From: Glebionis coronaria
Taxonomy: Eukaryota; Streptophyta; Magnoliopsida; Asterales; Asteraceae
Length of the DNA: 64,000 bases
Direction: 5' to 3'
Assembly (NCBI GenBank): GCA_025667525.1
Contig: CM046876.1
Location: forward strand, 23,833,224-23,897,223
Position numbers and translations under genes: made by a program. Below, piece after piece: positions 10,283 through 20,656 of the stretch. The notes beneath the pieces are model-generated. The model was not told the origin of the DNA. It made no database searches and was given only the letters and a program-made list of their open reading frames with translations. Numbering within the stretch: the stretch's first letter is position 1; each line of letters begins with the position of its first letter.

Positions 10283-13200
10283 TCAGCGATCAAGACCTTG
10301 ATCACAGATTCTCTGGGCTTCGACTTTGTCACTCCTAGAGTTAATGACAAGTTCAATTTCAAAATCGAACTCATCAGCTTCTTTGCAATTTCTAAGGATG
10401 CCCTGCTTGAGTCTGATCAGCTGAATGGTTGATGCCAGAGGTAGCTCATTCAAACGCTGAAAAGCATAATCACAGTTACCATTCATAAATACCATACCTG
10501 CCTCTGGCTCAGTGTAAACTTGGCCTTCTATGGGTTTGGTGATTTCCTTGGGAAGGACCAAGTTTCTGAGCATCCCATCAACCACTACATCTTCAGTGAC
10601 CAACCTTTCAGTCAGAGGCCCCATTGGTGTTTTCCTTTTTCTTTGCACCTGAGAAGATGATTGAGGGGAAAGCTGTGGAGGTAGGGGTACCTTCAGCTTC
10701 TTTGCAGTATCTCTTACCCAATTGAGTTTTGCTTGAATGTTTTTCATCATTTGGGCAGGACCAGGCCCAGTCTTCTTTTGGGCAAGAGATAGTATTTCCA
10801 ACCACTTAGAGAGGCTCAGATCTCTGAGTTTGAAGTCGTTGGAGACTTTATAATTCTGCATGTCATTCTCCCTATAAATAGTCATTACCACCTTTTTGTC
10901 TTTGTTGGTGAAGCATGTGTACTTGGTGATACGACCTGGTTCAGATCTCTGGTTGACCAGCCTTTGATATTCTGTTAAGAGGTTGTTCCTCTTAACCTCC
11001 AGTTCCTTGAGTTTAGCCAGTTGAGCTTTCTTAGCAGAGGGAGAGAGCTTGTCCAGAGCTTCTTTGCTCCTTAGTTCAGCAGCCCTGATATTTGCTAACC
11101 TTTGATGTTCAAGGATTTGGGCTTTGGCTTGCTCTGGGGTGAGTGGTGGTTCATCAGCGCTTTTGAATTTGTTGAGCTCAGAGTTTTTGGAGGGTTTGGA
11201 TCCACCTTCAGCTTGAAGGGAGTGTAGGGTAATTTCAGGTTGCTCAACTGCAATCCCTTTACCTTTATCTTTCACAGAATCAGCAGCAGGTTTGAAGGAT
11301 CTCAGTGGAGTGGGTGTTGGTATTTCAGGTGTAGGCTTTTTCTTCTGCTGCTCCCCCGTAGATACAACATCATCAGCTTCTTCTTCAGAAGAGGAGGCAG
11401 ACTTCTCCCCCTCAGGCATAGCCCCAGCAGGTGCTCTGCCTGAACCTGCCTTATTGAAACGAAGGAACTCCTGGTGAACAAATATGCAAATTTCCTTGAG
11501 TTCACCTTGGAGAAGTTCCTGAAGAAGAAGTCTTGAGGGTTCAGCAGCCTGAGCTATGGCTGCAACATTTGCCTTTACCGCTGAGGTTAGAGCAGATGGG
11601 ATGTACGTCTGAAGACTCTGGCTGATTAGGTCAGGTAGTTGTGCCTTCAGAGCGTTGTTCAGTAGTTGCGGAAGCAGTGCGGTCATGGAAGACTCCACTG
11701 ATGAAGTTAGTGAGGTTTCCAAGTTTGTAGTAAGCTCCTCAGCAGCATGAGTCAGGGTCTGGATCTCAGAGATAAGAGCTTCGTTTGTGACTTTGGGTTT
11801 AGTGATGCTGATATCCCCTCTCTTTTCCCATAAAGCCTCAGCAGCCAGTTCCTGTACATCTTTCATTCGTGGGACTTGTGCTGACTTGCGTGAGAGGAGG
11901 TATTCCAGGTGTTGCTTAGCCCCCAGCTCCATGACACTTGGCAAGGTGGGAAATGGAACAGGTGCAGGGGAGCTAAGTCTCTGTTCCCATAGCCTTTTGG
12001 CAGCTAGTTCTTGAACATTAGGAAGGGAGGGGACAGAGACCGGTGTCAGCTCAATGGAGGACAGGTTGTAGTCATCAGTGCTCATTTCCTCAAAGTCAGA
12101 GGTGAAGGGGCCTTCCTCTATAATAAGAACTTCATCATCAGGCAGAGATTCGAAGTCTGAGAGGGCATCAAGATCAATTGTGGCACCTTCAGCGGAATTG
12201 TCATCAGCAATCAAGTAATCATCATTGTTAAGTTGTTCCTGATGAAGATTGTGAGCCTGTGATAAGAGTTATTAGTAACCAGTTGTGAAAAATAATGCAG
12301 TTATAGATCGCCAGTCGCTGCCCCTAGGAAAGCTGGGTGTGATTATCCAGCCCCCCCTAAGGATTTCTCCTTGGGACTCTTTTAAGTGTGAAATAGGTAT
12401 GTTAAGGATCGCCATTCGCTGCCCCTAGGATAGCTGGGTGTGATTATCCAGCTCCCCCTGAAGGATTGCTCCTTGGGACTCTTTTAATGTGAAATAAAAG
12501 TGTTGAAGGATCGCCATTCGCTGCCCCTAGGATAGCTGGGTGTGATTATCCAGCTCCCCCTGAAGGATTTCTCCTTGGGACTCTTTTATTTGTGAAACAT
12601 GATATGGGAATGGTCGCCTTTCTCTGCCCCTGGGATAGCTGGGTGTGATTATCCAGCTCCCCCTGAGGGATTACTCCCTGGGACTCTTTTGATTGTGAAT
12701 TAATATGAGGGTGATGGTCGCCTTTTATCGCTGCCCCTAGAAAGACTGAGGGTGATGATTCAGCCTTTCCAAAAGAATAAATTCTTTGGGACTCTTTTAT
12801 TAATGATGGGGACCCAGAGTCATTGAGAAGTGCAGAGACTCTGGGTCGGGACTTATATGTGCTCAGGTTGTTGTTTGCCAAGAGCACAGTCCAGAGGTTG
12901 AAGGATCATCGGGGTGCGTTAGAAGCACAAGTGAATCATTTCCTAGTGAAGACAGAGTGTACAGAGAGTCCTAAAGGTCTAGGTGCTGACACAGACACGC
13001 TAAGAGTTGAGGCAAACTCTAAAATACATCACTCTCTCCTACAGATAATGAGAGTGAATGTATGTGGACCTCTGAGAGGAAAAATAAAGGTCAGACTAAT
13101 ACCTGAGTGATATCAGCGTGGAGAGGGATCTTAGTTGTCTTCGCTGACATGGAGACACTAGACGCTGGTTGTTTGTCAGCAATGTGTTCTTCTACCACAT

Positions 13201-14272
13201 CCGCCAGAGAAGGGGATGGGTTCTTCTTCGTCTTTGTCTTCTTTGAAGGATTAACAGAAGGGGTTTCAGAGGAAAGGGGGATGTCTTTCCTCTTCTTCTT
13301 CTTTTCCTTAAGCACCTTGGGCTGAGAAGTAGATTGCACAGAGGTCTTGGACAGAGACTTATCAATCGTGCTTTCAGCATTCACCTCAGGTTGAGGGATC
13401 AAGGGCTCATCATCCTCAGCAAGTAATCCAGCAACTTTCATCATATGCCTGGTGAGAGGCACTTCATCTTCAGTTGGAGCTTTCAGTGATGCAGCAGTGA
13501 TATGATGAGAGGGAAAGGAGTGTAGAGTGTCATCAGTGTATAAGTCACCAAGAATATTTTCTAAGACAAGAGAGAGATATCTGGTGTAGCAGATGGTGGC
13601 ACCACGAGTCTTCTTTCCTTTGTTTTCCAACTTGGCGATGAGATCGGTGTACAGTATGTGAGCGATTCCAATATCCAATCCCCAGATTAAGCTATAGGCA
13701 ATGGCCAGTTGGGAGCCATTCAGTTGGTCGTGAGAGCCAGTGTTCCCTCCCAGACATTTGACAATGTACAGCATCAGCGTTCTCCATGTGGGAGAGAAGT
13801 AATTGACCTTAATGAGGGATTTGCTTTGGAAGCCAGCAGCAGTGAAAGGTTGTTCATGATCATCATGAGGTTGAAGGGTGGCCAGAGCTTTTCTTACTGT
13901 GGCACTGGTGGGTAAAGCTGATATATTGTTGTTGTAAGGTAGTCCAATGGCTGTGGCAAAGGTTGTGAAATCAAAGGTGAGAGGTTGAGGATGGGTGGAA
14001 AGGTTGAAGGTGATTTGGGAAGAGGATGGATCGACTTCAGCGCTGTACCAGAACTCTCGAAGGTATTGGGAGTAACAAGTGGAGGGTTCCTTGGTGATAG
14101 CTTCGCCAATGGTGGAGTTCTTGAGGAATTGGAACAACGGATGGTAGAGAGGGTTGTTGTGTTCAAGAAGGGCCACACAGTTATTTAAAGCAATCTTGCC
14201 ATCTGAGATCTCGAAGTCAACGTTTGTGGCGGCTTGTACAACGAAGGTTTGGTTTGGTGAAGAAGACGCCAT
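10283..14272 (-). CDS. Third gene of the Sirevirus, two exons (position of env-like gene)
   Basis: Two open frames after pol join into one protein of about 1047 aa if an 846-nt intron is removed: exon 1 14272-13103, exon 2 12256-10283. The donor is CTCAG/GTATTAG and the acceptor TTATCACAG/GCTCAC. Both junctions are in phase 0 and the intron contains in-frame stops. Exon 1 starts at the ATG of MASSSPNQ; an upstream in-frame ATG exists at 14338. Exon 1 resembles the 'plant transposon protein' region common after pol in such elements (FWYSAEV, AIGLPYN) and ends basic. Exon 2 begins with three peptide repeats around QELAAKRLWEQR, then an acidic Ser/Glu tract and a coiled coil (about 110 residues from PLTPEQAKAQ). 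I see no signal peptide or membrane segment, so 'envelope-like' describes position only. Its function is unknown. Confidence 0.65.
12257..13102 (-). other. Predicted intron of the third Sirevirus gene
   Basis: The 846-nt stretch between the two open frames begins GTATTAG and ends TTATCACAG on the minus strand and has in-frame stops next to both borders. Removing it joins the two long frames without a shift. Five tandem repeats fill its 3' half. No transcript evidence is available, so the intron rests on splice consensus and frame continuity. Confidence 0.6.
12306..12810 (-). repeat. Five tandem 102-bp hairpin units inside the intron
   Basis: Units start at 12306, 12407, 12509, 12612 and 12716, a period of 101-104 bp. 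Each contains a stem-loop (AGCTGG / CCAGCT arms around about 10 nt). A second short hairpin has AAGGA / TCCTT arms, and a GGCGATC-type start is present. Units 2-4 carry AGGGGGAG on the minus strand, unit 1 has a run of seven G, and unit 5 has lost the motif while keeping a changed stem. Confidence 0.85.
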
Positions 14273-14610
14273 TGTTGTGAGTTTGAAGGTGGTGAGAGAA
14301 TGGAGAAGATGAGAAGGTATGTGAGAGAAGATTTTCAAAGTGACAAGAAATAATTTTGGGTCAAGGGTTTTGAAAGGTTTAGCCGTTTTCCAATAAGAGC
14401 ATTAAATGCAAAGATTAACCTTTTTCAGAAACTTGTGGGTCCCCTTGACCTTTCATGGTATACTTGTCCCCTTGGAAAGCGGGAAAGTTGGTGGCATAAA
14501 GAGATAATCATTTGAATTTAATATCTGATTAAAAACATTCCCATTGAAATGTAACTACCTCGTTACATTCAATTCCCTTAAATGCCCAGAGACAGCGGTC
14601 ATCATCAGAT

Positions 14611-17600
14611 TTATTTGCCAATATTGAGCATTCCCAGCTCAGCGACAAGCCTAGTAAAACTTGGCTCAGCCAGCGGCTTAGTGAAAATGTCAGCGAGCTG
14701 GTACTCAGTGGGTATGAAATGTAGCTCAATATCACCTTTTAGAATATGGTCTCTGATAAAGTGATACCTGATGTCAATATGCTTGGTTCTGGAATGAAGT
14801 ACTGGATTATTGGAGATGGCTATGGCACTGGTATTGTCACAGAATATGGGAACCTGCTCATAATTAATACCATAGTCAGCCAGCTGACTTTTCATCCAGA
14901 GAACTTGAGCACAGCAACCAGCGGCCGCAACATATTCAGCCTCAGCTGATGACATAGCCACAGAGTTTTGCTTCTTAGCACTCCAGCATACCAACTTTCC
15001 TCCAAGGATTTGACAGCTACCAGAGGTGCTCTTTCTGTCAAGGCAGCACCCTGCGTAATCTGAGTCGGAGTAGGCTTTGAGGTCGAAGCCTGAACCATTT
15101 GGGTACCAGAGACCCAATGAGGGAGATCCTTTCAAGTACCTGAAAATTCTTTTGACAGCTACAAGGTGGGATTCCTTGGGGTTAGCTTGGTACCTAGCAC
15201 AGAGACAAGTGGAGAATTGTATGTCTGGTCTACTTGCTGTGAGATACATCAGTGACCCAATCATGCCTCTATATAAGGTCTCATTAACAGAGACCCCTGA
15301 GTCATCAGCTCCCAAGTTGTTGGGAGGAAGCATGGGGCATTTCACTGATGCACAATCAGACAGATCATACTTTTTGAGCAAATCTCTAACGTACTTTTCT
15401 TGACAAATAGAAATTCCTTTTGAATTTTGTTTGATTTGAAAACCCAAGAAAAAGGTTAGTTCCCCCATCATGCTCATTTCATATTTTTTGGTCATAAGTT
15501 TGGCAAATTGTTTGCTCAAGTTAACATTGGTTGAACCAAAAATTATGTCATCCACATAAATCTGTACTAATATGACGTCACCCTTGGACCTATAGGTGAA
15601 CAAGGTTTGGTCAATGGTACCTCTGACAAATTTATTTTCAAGAAGGAATTTTGAGAGAGTTTCATACCAGGCTCTGGGCGCTTGTTTCAGCCCATAGAGT
15701 GCTTTGTGAAGTCTGCAGACATGATTTGGGTAGTCGCTGTTTTCAAACCCTGGGGGTTGACTGACATATACTTCCTCTGCAAGTTTCCCATTAAGAAAGG
15801 CACTCTTCACATCCATCTGATAAACCATGAAACCCATATAAGCTGCAAAGGCTAGGAAGATTCTGATGGCTTCCAACCTGGCCACTGGTGCGAAGGTTTC
15901 ATCATAATCAATTCCTTCAGATTGGTTATATCCCAGCACCACGAGCCTAGCCTTGTTTTTTACAATCATACCAGCTTCATCCCTTTTATTTCTGTAGACC
16001 CATTTTGTTCCAACCACTTGCTTATCAGCTGGAGCTTTAACCAGAGTCCACACCTTGTTTCTCTTGATCTGATTGAGTTCATCTTGCATGGCAACAACCC
16101 AGCCTTCATCAAGCAGAGCAGCAGCCACGTTCTTAGGTTCATACTCAGAGAGAAAATTTGCAAACAGGCATTCATTTGCAGAGGCGGTTTCCAGAGATTT
16201 TAATTTTCCTCTGGTGGTGACTCCCTCAGAGGGTTCTCCAAGAATATTAACTAGAAGAATATCTTGGTTCCTACTCCATTTGGATTGTGGAGCAGGAGTC
16301 TCTGTGGGATCAGGAGTCACTTCAAGTTCAGGGAGTGATGGAGGTTCATCACATGTAATCTCTTCGTCCATGATCTCTTCATCTGATTGAATATCCAAGG
16401 TGACAGGATCAGCATTTTCTTCAGAGATTTGAGTAAGAGATTCAACACCAACAGTTTCAGGAGTGATGTCAGAGATGGAGTGAGGATCAAAAGCTTGAAC
16501 ATATGGGAGATCCTTGTGACGACTTTGAGATGATTCCTTGGGATTTGAGAAATCATCTTTGGGATAAGATTTAACTTCGTTGAAGTCAATGTCACAATCC
16601 TCTGAGTTGGTGTGTGTTATGACAGCGTCAGCTTCATTAAAGGTGACATGAATGGACTCTTCTAGTTCTTGCCTGCGAATGTTGAATACTCTGAAAGATC
16701 TGGAGGTGGGAGAGTATCCAAGGAAGAATCCATCATCTGATTTTTCATCAAATTTACCCAGGTGATCTTTGTAATTGTGAATGAAAACAGGGCAACCAAA
16801 GACATGGAAGTAGCTTACATCAGGGGCTCTCTTCCTATATACTTCATAAGCGGTCTTGCCATGTCTCTTCACAATAATGGATCTGTTTTGTGTGTAGCAT
16901 GCTGTGTACACAGCCTCTCCCCAGAATTGTTTAGGAAGTCTAGATTCGCTGAGCATCGTTCTGGCAGCTTCAATGAGTGTTCTGTTTCTTCTTTCAGCGA
17001 CACCGTTTTGTTCAGGGGTTCCTGGGTTTGAGAAGTTCTGTGATATACCCTTTTCATCACAAAAGGCTTCCATGGCATGGTTTTTGAATTCTGTGCCATT
17101 GTCGCTTCTGATAGCCTTTACCCTGCAGTCATTGAGGTTTTCTATTTCTCTGATGAAGGACATGATTCTTTCAGCAGCATCACTCTTTCTCTTAAGAAAG
17201 AATACCCATGTGTATCTGGAGAATTCATCTACAATGACCAAGGTATATTTGTTGTGATTGAGGGATTGAGGTTTAACTGGTCTAAACAAGTCCATGTGAA
17301 GAAGATGAAGGCACTTGTTAATGGAGAATGATTGTTTTGTTTTGAATGAAGCCCTGTGATGCTTCCCTTTCTCGCAGGCTGAGCAGGGTCTGTCCTTGCT
17401 GAAGGTCAGAGAGGGAAGTCCAGCTACCAAGTCATTCTTTGCCAGTTTGTTGATGTTTTTGAAGTTGAGATGGGAGAGTCTCTTATGCCAGAGCCAATTT
17501 TCGCTATCAGATGCTTTGGCAAAGAGACAGGTGTTCTCTCCTTCAGGGGATGACGTCATGTCAATGACATAGACATCCCTTCTTCTGGGTGCAATTAGAA

Positions 17601-17910
17601 CGACATCATCGTCCTGATTGAAGATAGTTCCTTGGGTCTTTGTGAACAGAACCTTAAACCCAGCATCGCAGAGTTGACTGATGCTAATAAGGTTGTGCTT
17701 CAAACCATTTACATAGGCGACCCTTGTGAAGGTAATTCCATTGCAATCCACTGAGCCATATCCTTCAGTGGCCCCTGAGGAGTCATCCCCAAAGACTACT
17801 TTTGGACCAGGCTCCTTCTTATATCTATGCAGATATTGTTTAATTCCTGTCATGTGTCTAGAGCACCCGCTATCCAAATACCAAACAGATTTCTTTAGGT
17901 ATGCCTGCAT
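14611..17910 (-). CDS. pol: Sirevirus pol: protease, integrase, reverse transcriptase, RNase H
   Basis: A 1099-codon open frame encodes the full set of copia enzymes. The protease motif DSG is at residues 13-15. Next come the GAG-pre-integrase HHCC region ([10 protein letters not shown] ... [10 protein letters not shown]) and an integrase core with its three acidic residues in [12 protein letters not shown] and [10 protein letters not shown] contexts. The reverse transcriptase follows, with [11 protein letters not shown] and YVDDIIFGS, and then RNase H with SSAEAEYVA and the terminal [11 protein letters not shown]. All catalytic motifs I can check are present, so the enzyme set looks functional. 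The frame opens at 17934 just upstream of this ATG and overlaps the preceding frame by 7 nt in the -1 phase, so it may be reached by frameshifting or by its own start. The order integrase before RT confirms Ty1/copia. Confidence 0.93.
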   Translation of the reverse strand: MQAYLKKSVWYLDSGCSRHMTGIKQYLHRYKKEPGPKVVFGDDSSGATEGYGSVDCNGITFTRVAYVNGLKHNLISISQLCDAGFKVLFTKTQGTIFNQDDDVVLIAPRRRDVYVIDMTSSPEGENTCLFAKASDSENWLWHKRLSHLNFKNINKLAKNDLVAGLPSLTFSKDRPCSACEKGKHHRASFKTKQSFSINKCLHLLHMDLFRPVKPQSLNHNKYTLVIVDEFSRYTWVFFLKRKSDAAERIMSFIREIENLNDCRVKAIRSDNGTEFKNHAMEAFCDEKGISQNFSNPGTPEQNGVAERRNRTLIEAARTMLSESRLPKQFWGEAVYTACYTQNRSIIVKRHGKTAYEVYRKRAPDVSYFHVFGCPVFIHNYKDHLGKFDEKSDDGFFLGYSPTSRSFRVFNIRRQELEESIHVTFNEADAVITHTNSEDCDIDFNEVKSYPKDDFSNPKESSQSRHKDLPYVQAFDPHSISDITPETVGVESLTQISEENADPVTLDIQSDEEIMDEEITCDEPPSLPELEVTPDPTETPAPQSKWSRNQDILLVNILGEPSEGVTTRGKLKSLETASANECLFANFLSEYEPKNVAAALLDEGWVVAMQDELNQIKRNKVWTLVKAPADKQVVGTKWVYRNKRDEAGMIVKNKARLVVLGYNQSEGIDYDETFAPVARLEAIRIFLAFAAYMGFMVYQMDVKSAFLNGKLAEEVYVSQPPGFENSDYPNHVCRLHKALYGLKQAPRAWYETLSKFLLENKFVRGTIDQTLFTYRSKGDVILVQIYVDDIIFGSTNVNLSKQFAKLMTKKYEMSMMGELTFFLGFQIKQNSKGISICQEKYVRDLLKKYDLSDCASVKCPMLPPNNLGADDSGVSVNETLYRGMIGSLMYLTASRPDIQFSTCLCARYQANPKESHLVAVKRIFRYLKGSPSLGLWYPNGSGFDLKAYSDSDYAGCCLDRKSTSGSCQILGGKLVCWSAKKQNSVAMSSAEAEYVAAAGCCAQVLWMKSQLADYGINYEQVPIFCDNTSAIAISNNPVLHSRTKHIDIRYHFIRDHILKGDIELHFIPTEYQLADIFTKPLAEPSFTRLVAELGMLNIGK

Positions 17911-17927
17911 AGATATAACAAACCAGA

Positions 17928-19410
17928 TTAGTTTCTATGATGAACCCACTTTCCAGTGGGTCCATGCTGTCGCTGACTGGCGACATTGGGTCTTCTGGGC
18001 CTTTCTCCCCCTCTTTGGTTGCAATCCCTGGTTTCATGTCGCATGCTGCCACAGATGTCACAACCAGGGTAATGTTCACACTCATCAGAGTGGTGGTCAT
18101 AAAAGCCACAATATTTGCAGGGAGGATTAGGCCTGTATCCCTGAGAACTTTCTCTGGATTTTGGTTGCTCAGGTCTTCTAGAGGGCCTGTGAGGGGTCTT
18201 AGATCTAAGCTGTGTTCGAGTTCTCTGAACAGCGATGATCTCCTCATGCTCTCTAGAAGAGTGTTCAGTGGACTCACATGTGATACACTTGGGTCTCTTG
18301 GAACAATCATCTGAGGAATGATTTTTGAACCCACAGTGTTTGCAAGGCCTGAATAGCGTTCTCCCCTTAGAGCTGCTGGAGCTTTCACCAAGGGAGTTAA
18401 CAGAAGGACTGTTATCCTTGGGGTTGATTTTTTCTTTCAACCCTTTTACCTCTTCCATCAGGGTGAGGAGAAGTTTCTTGGTGGGAGATAACTCTTCGGG
18501 GGAAGAAGTGGGTATGTCAGTGTTTTTGGCCACATAAACCTTCTTGTGTGCTTTATCAGCAACTTTAGAAGTGAGGTTCCCAGAGGTTTTGAGAACAGGT
18601 TTTGGGCCAAGCAAGGAATCTGATGGGTTAGCACCAGCAAGCTTGGGAGTAGCTGATGCGTCAGATTCTTTGTCAGAGTCCTTCTCAACCACAGAGGTGG
18701 AGTGAGGAGAAGTGACTTCTGATGGGACAAATTTAACACTGGGCACAGGAATGTGGTTTTTGAACCTACCCTTACCCCCTATGGCTTGAACCACATCTCC
18801 TGGAATGGTTTCAGCAACTATTTCTTCCACAGTGGACTGGCCAAGGTTCCATTTTTTAATGGTTTTTCTCAAATCAGCATTTTCATCAGTCAAAGATTCA
18901 TTTTCAATGGACAACTTGCTGACCTCATTTTGAAGTTGATTAGCCATGTTCACAAAAGGTTTAAGATTAGCTAGTTCAGATTGACAAAGATTCAGTTCTG
19001 TTTTAAGATTTAGAAACTTATTTAACAGATTTTTTCTTTGTTCTTCAACAAAATGGAGGTCAACAAAGGTATAGTCACTGACATGGTCTCTGTCAGGACC
19101 TTCAGGCATAGAAAGTAATCTTTGTACCTTTTTCATGGTGATGTCCACCCATTGGCCTGATCTAGCCTCACTTTTACCGACAGCTGGTTCTTCATCAGCA
19201 ATAGCCATGAAGGCTCTGACGGTAGTGGTTCCTTCATCCTCAGAGGTGAGGGGTTCATCATCCCAGTCAAAAGAAGCAGCTATCAGACCTTTTTCAGTCT
19301 TTTTGTTATCTTTCTTCTTGGCTGCATCATCAGCTTTCTGGTTGAGTTTAATCAGCTCAGCTTTCAAGGCCTTGTATTTTACCTTGTAGTCCTTTTTTAC
19401 CCTCAGAGTC
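17928..19410 (-). CDS. gag: Sirevirus gag C-terminal / linker region with extra zinc knuckles
   Basis: This frame (open from 19586 to the stop at 17928) continues gag after a one-base shift at 19393-19398. It encodes a lysine-rich start ([13 protein letters not shown]), an acidic segment, a coiled coil (about residues 170-250 of the frame, [11 protein letters not shown] to [11 protein letters not shown]), and a Ser/Pro-rich stretch. A cysteine/histidine region with four knuckle-like motifs follows ([56 protein letters not shown]). Such a long linker between the gag knuckle and the protease is typical of Sireviruses. The stop TAA at 17930-17928 separates it from pol. Confidence 0.75.
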
Positions 19411-20583
19411 ACTGAGAGAGGATTGCTTGAAAGGTGAGGAAGAGAACTTCTTTTTGCTGTTGGTTTTGCTGGATGATGGAAAGCTGGGAGAAGATGTCTT
19501 GTTTGACCAGCAGTCCTTTTGGAAATGACCAGTCTTTCCACAAGTGTAACATGACACTTTGGATTTGTCAATCTTGGCAGCACCAACTCTACCAGATCTT
19601 TTGTAGTATCTCTTCTGGTCAGCTAAGAGGGCTCTGTCATGGAATTCAGCATGTAATTCATCAAGGAATTCTTGACTACTTCTTGTGTCTTCTTCCACGT
19701 CAGAGTCACTATCCTGAAAAGAGTGGTTAGCAACAAGAGCTTTTGACCCAGATATAGGAGAAGTAAACCTATCAGTCTCTGATTTGTAAATAGAGTCAAT
19801 CAGTCCTTCTTCATAATTGTATCTACCAAATAGTTGAGCAAGAGTATCATTCTTTATGGCATTATTTGCTCTCAGGGTTTGGTTAAGGCTAAGCCATTTC
19901 CTAGGCAGACTATTGACAAATGTGGCATTAACCTCAGCCTTGGGTAGAACAACACCATTGTTACCTAAATCATTCAGCAAGATCTTAAGTCTAGTGTAAG
20001 TTTGAGAAACAGTCTCAGTTTCTAGGGCTTTAAAAGTGTTAAACTTAAGTCTTAATGCTTGGATTTTGGTCTCTTTGGTCTCTTCTGGTCCTTCATACCC
20101 TAGAACCAACTCAGTCCACATTTCTTGTGCGGTATTGCATTTGATAATGGACTTCATGATGTTCTTGGGTAGGCAAGAGACTATGATACTCTTAAGTCTC
20201 TTGTCCTGGTTGGCCAAACGTCTATCAGCTGGAGACCATTGCTTAACAGGTTTCTTAATGGGTCTTTCTGGTGTAGAGGTAATAGCCAGTGGTACGTAAG
20301 GACCATTTTCTAAGATTTCAAACAAGAAGGATTCTAAGCCATCTAAGTATATAAGAAATTCACTTTTCCAACTTGAGAAATCTTCTTCATCAAACGCTGG
20401 CACATTAGACACATGTGACCCTCCACGATTATCAAGAAGCTGTGGAAGATCATCCTCATTCACACCAGTGCTTACAACAGGTGTAGGCATGGTAGTGGAT
20501 GTGGTGGCTGGCGCGTTTGTGGAAGTATTTGCTTGGTTTGATTGACCAAATGGTGGTGGGATGGGTGGCATAGTTTCAGTCAT
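19357..20583 (-). CDS. gag: Sirevirus gag N-terminal part
   Basis: A 408-codon frame starts at ATG 20583, 60 nt after the primer site. Residues about 60-280 form the UBN2-type gag core (WKSEFLIYLDGLE, SLPRKWLSLNQTLR). A CCHC zinc knuckle (CYTCGKTGHFQKDC) lies near residue 345. The frame ends at 19357, about 12 codons after a run of six A (six T on the plus strand at 19393-19398). The natural continuation of the protein lies in the adjacent frame, so one extra base in this run, or a programmed shift, splits gag. If it is a mutation, this copy makes a truncated Gag lacking the linker. Confidence 0.88.
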   Translation of the reverse strand: MTETMPPIPPPFGQSNQANTSTNAPATTSTTMPTPVVSTGVNEDDLPQLLDNRGGSHVSNVPAFDEEDFSSWKSEFLIYLDGLESFLFEILENGPYVPLAITSTPERPIKKPVKQWSPADRRLANQDKRLKSIIVSCLPKNIMKSIIKCNTAQEMWTELVLGYEGPEETKETKIQALRLKFNTFKALETETVSQTYTRLKILLNDLGNNGVVLPKAEVNATFVNSLPRKWLSLNQTLRANNAIKNDTLAQLFGRYNYEEGLIDSIYKSETDRFTSPISGSKALVANHSFQDSDSDVEEDTRSSQEFLDELHAEFHDRALLADQKRYYKRSGRVGAAKIDKSKVSCYTCGKTGHFQKDCWSNKTSSPSFPSSSKTNSKKKFSSSPFKQSSLSDSEGKKGLQGKIQGLES

Positions 20584-20642
20584 ATTTGGATCTTGATTTT
20601 AAAAACAAGAACGGTTTTTAGAAAAGTTTTATAAATCAAACC

Positions 20643-20656
20643 GCTCTGATACCAAT
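20643..20656 (-). other. Primer binding site of the Sirevirus
   Basis: On the minus strand ATTGGTATCAGAGC follows the 5' LTR without a gap. It is complementary to the 3' end of initiator tRNA-Met, the usual primer of plant copia elements. Confidence 0.88.

Noticed and set aside
10608..10805. Several small frames overlapping the third Sirevirus gene and pol
   Set aside because: They lie in other frames of long, clearly coding ORFs and have no independent support.
12306..12810. Regularly spaced repeats that could be read as a CRISPR-like array
   Set aside because: Units are continuous tandem copies without unique spacers, lie inside a plant retrotransposon, and no cas-like gene is present.
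10283..14272. True retroviral envelope gene
   Set aside because: No signal peptide, transmembrane segment or fusion-peptide-like stretch is visible; only its place after pol suggests the name.
17888..17960. Short intron between gag-linker and pol
   Set aside because: The acceptor-like TATGCAG before GCATACC is good, but the only donor candidates give about 45 nt, too short for a normal plant intron; a frameshift or separate start is simpler.
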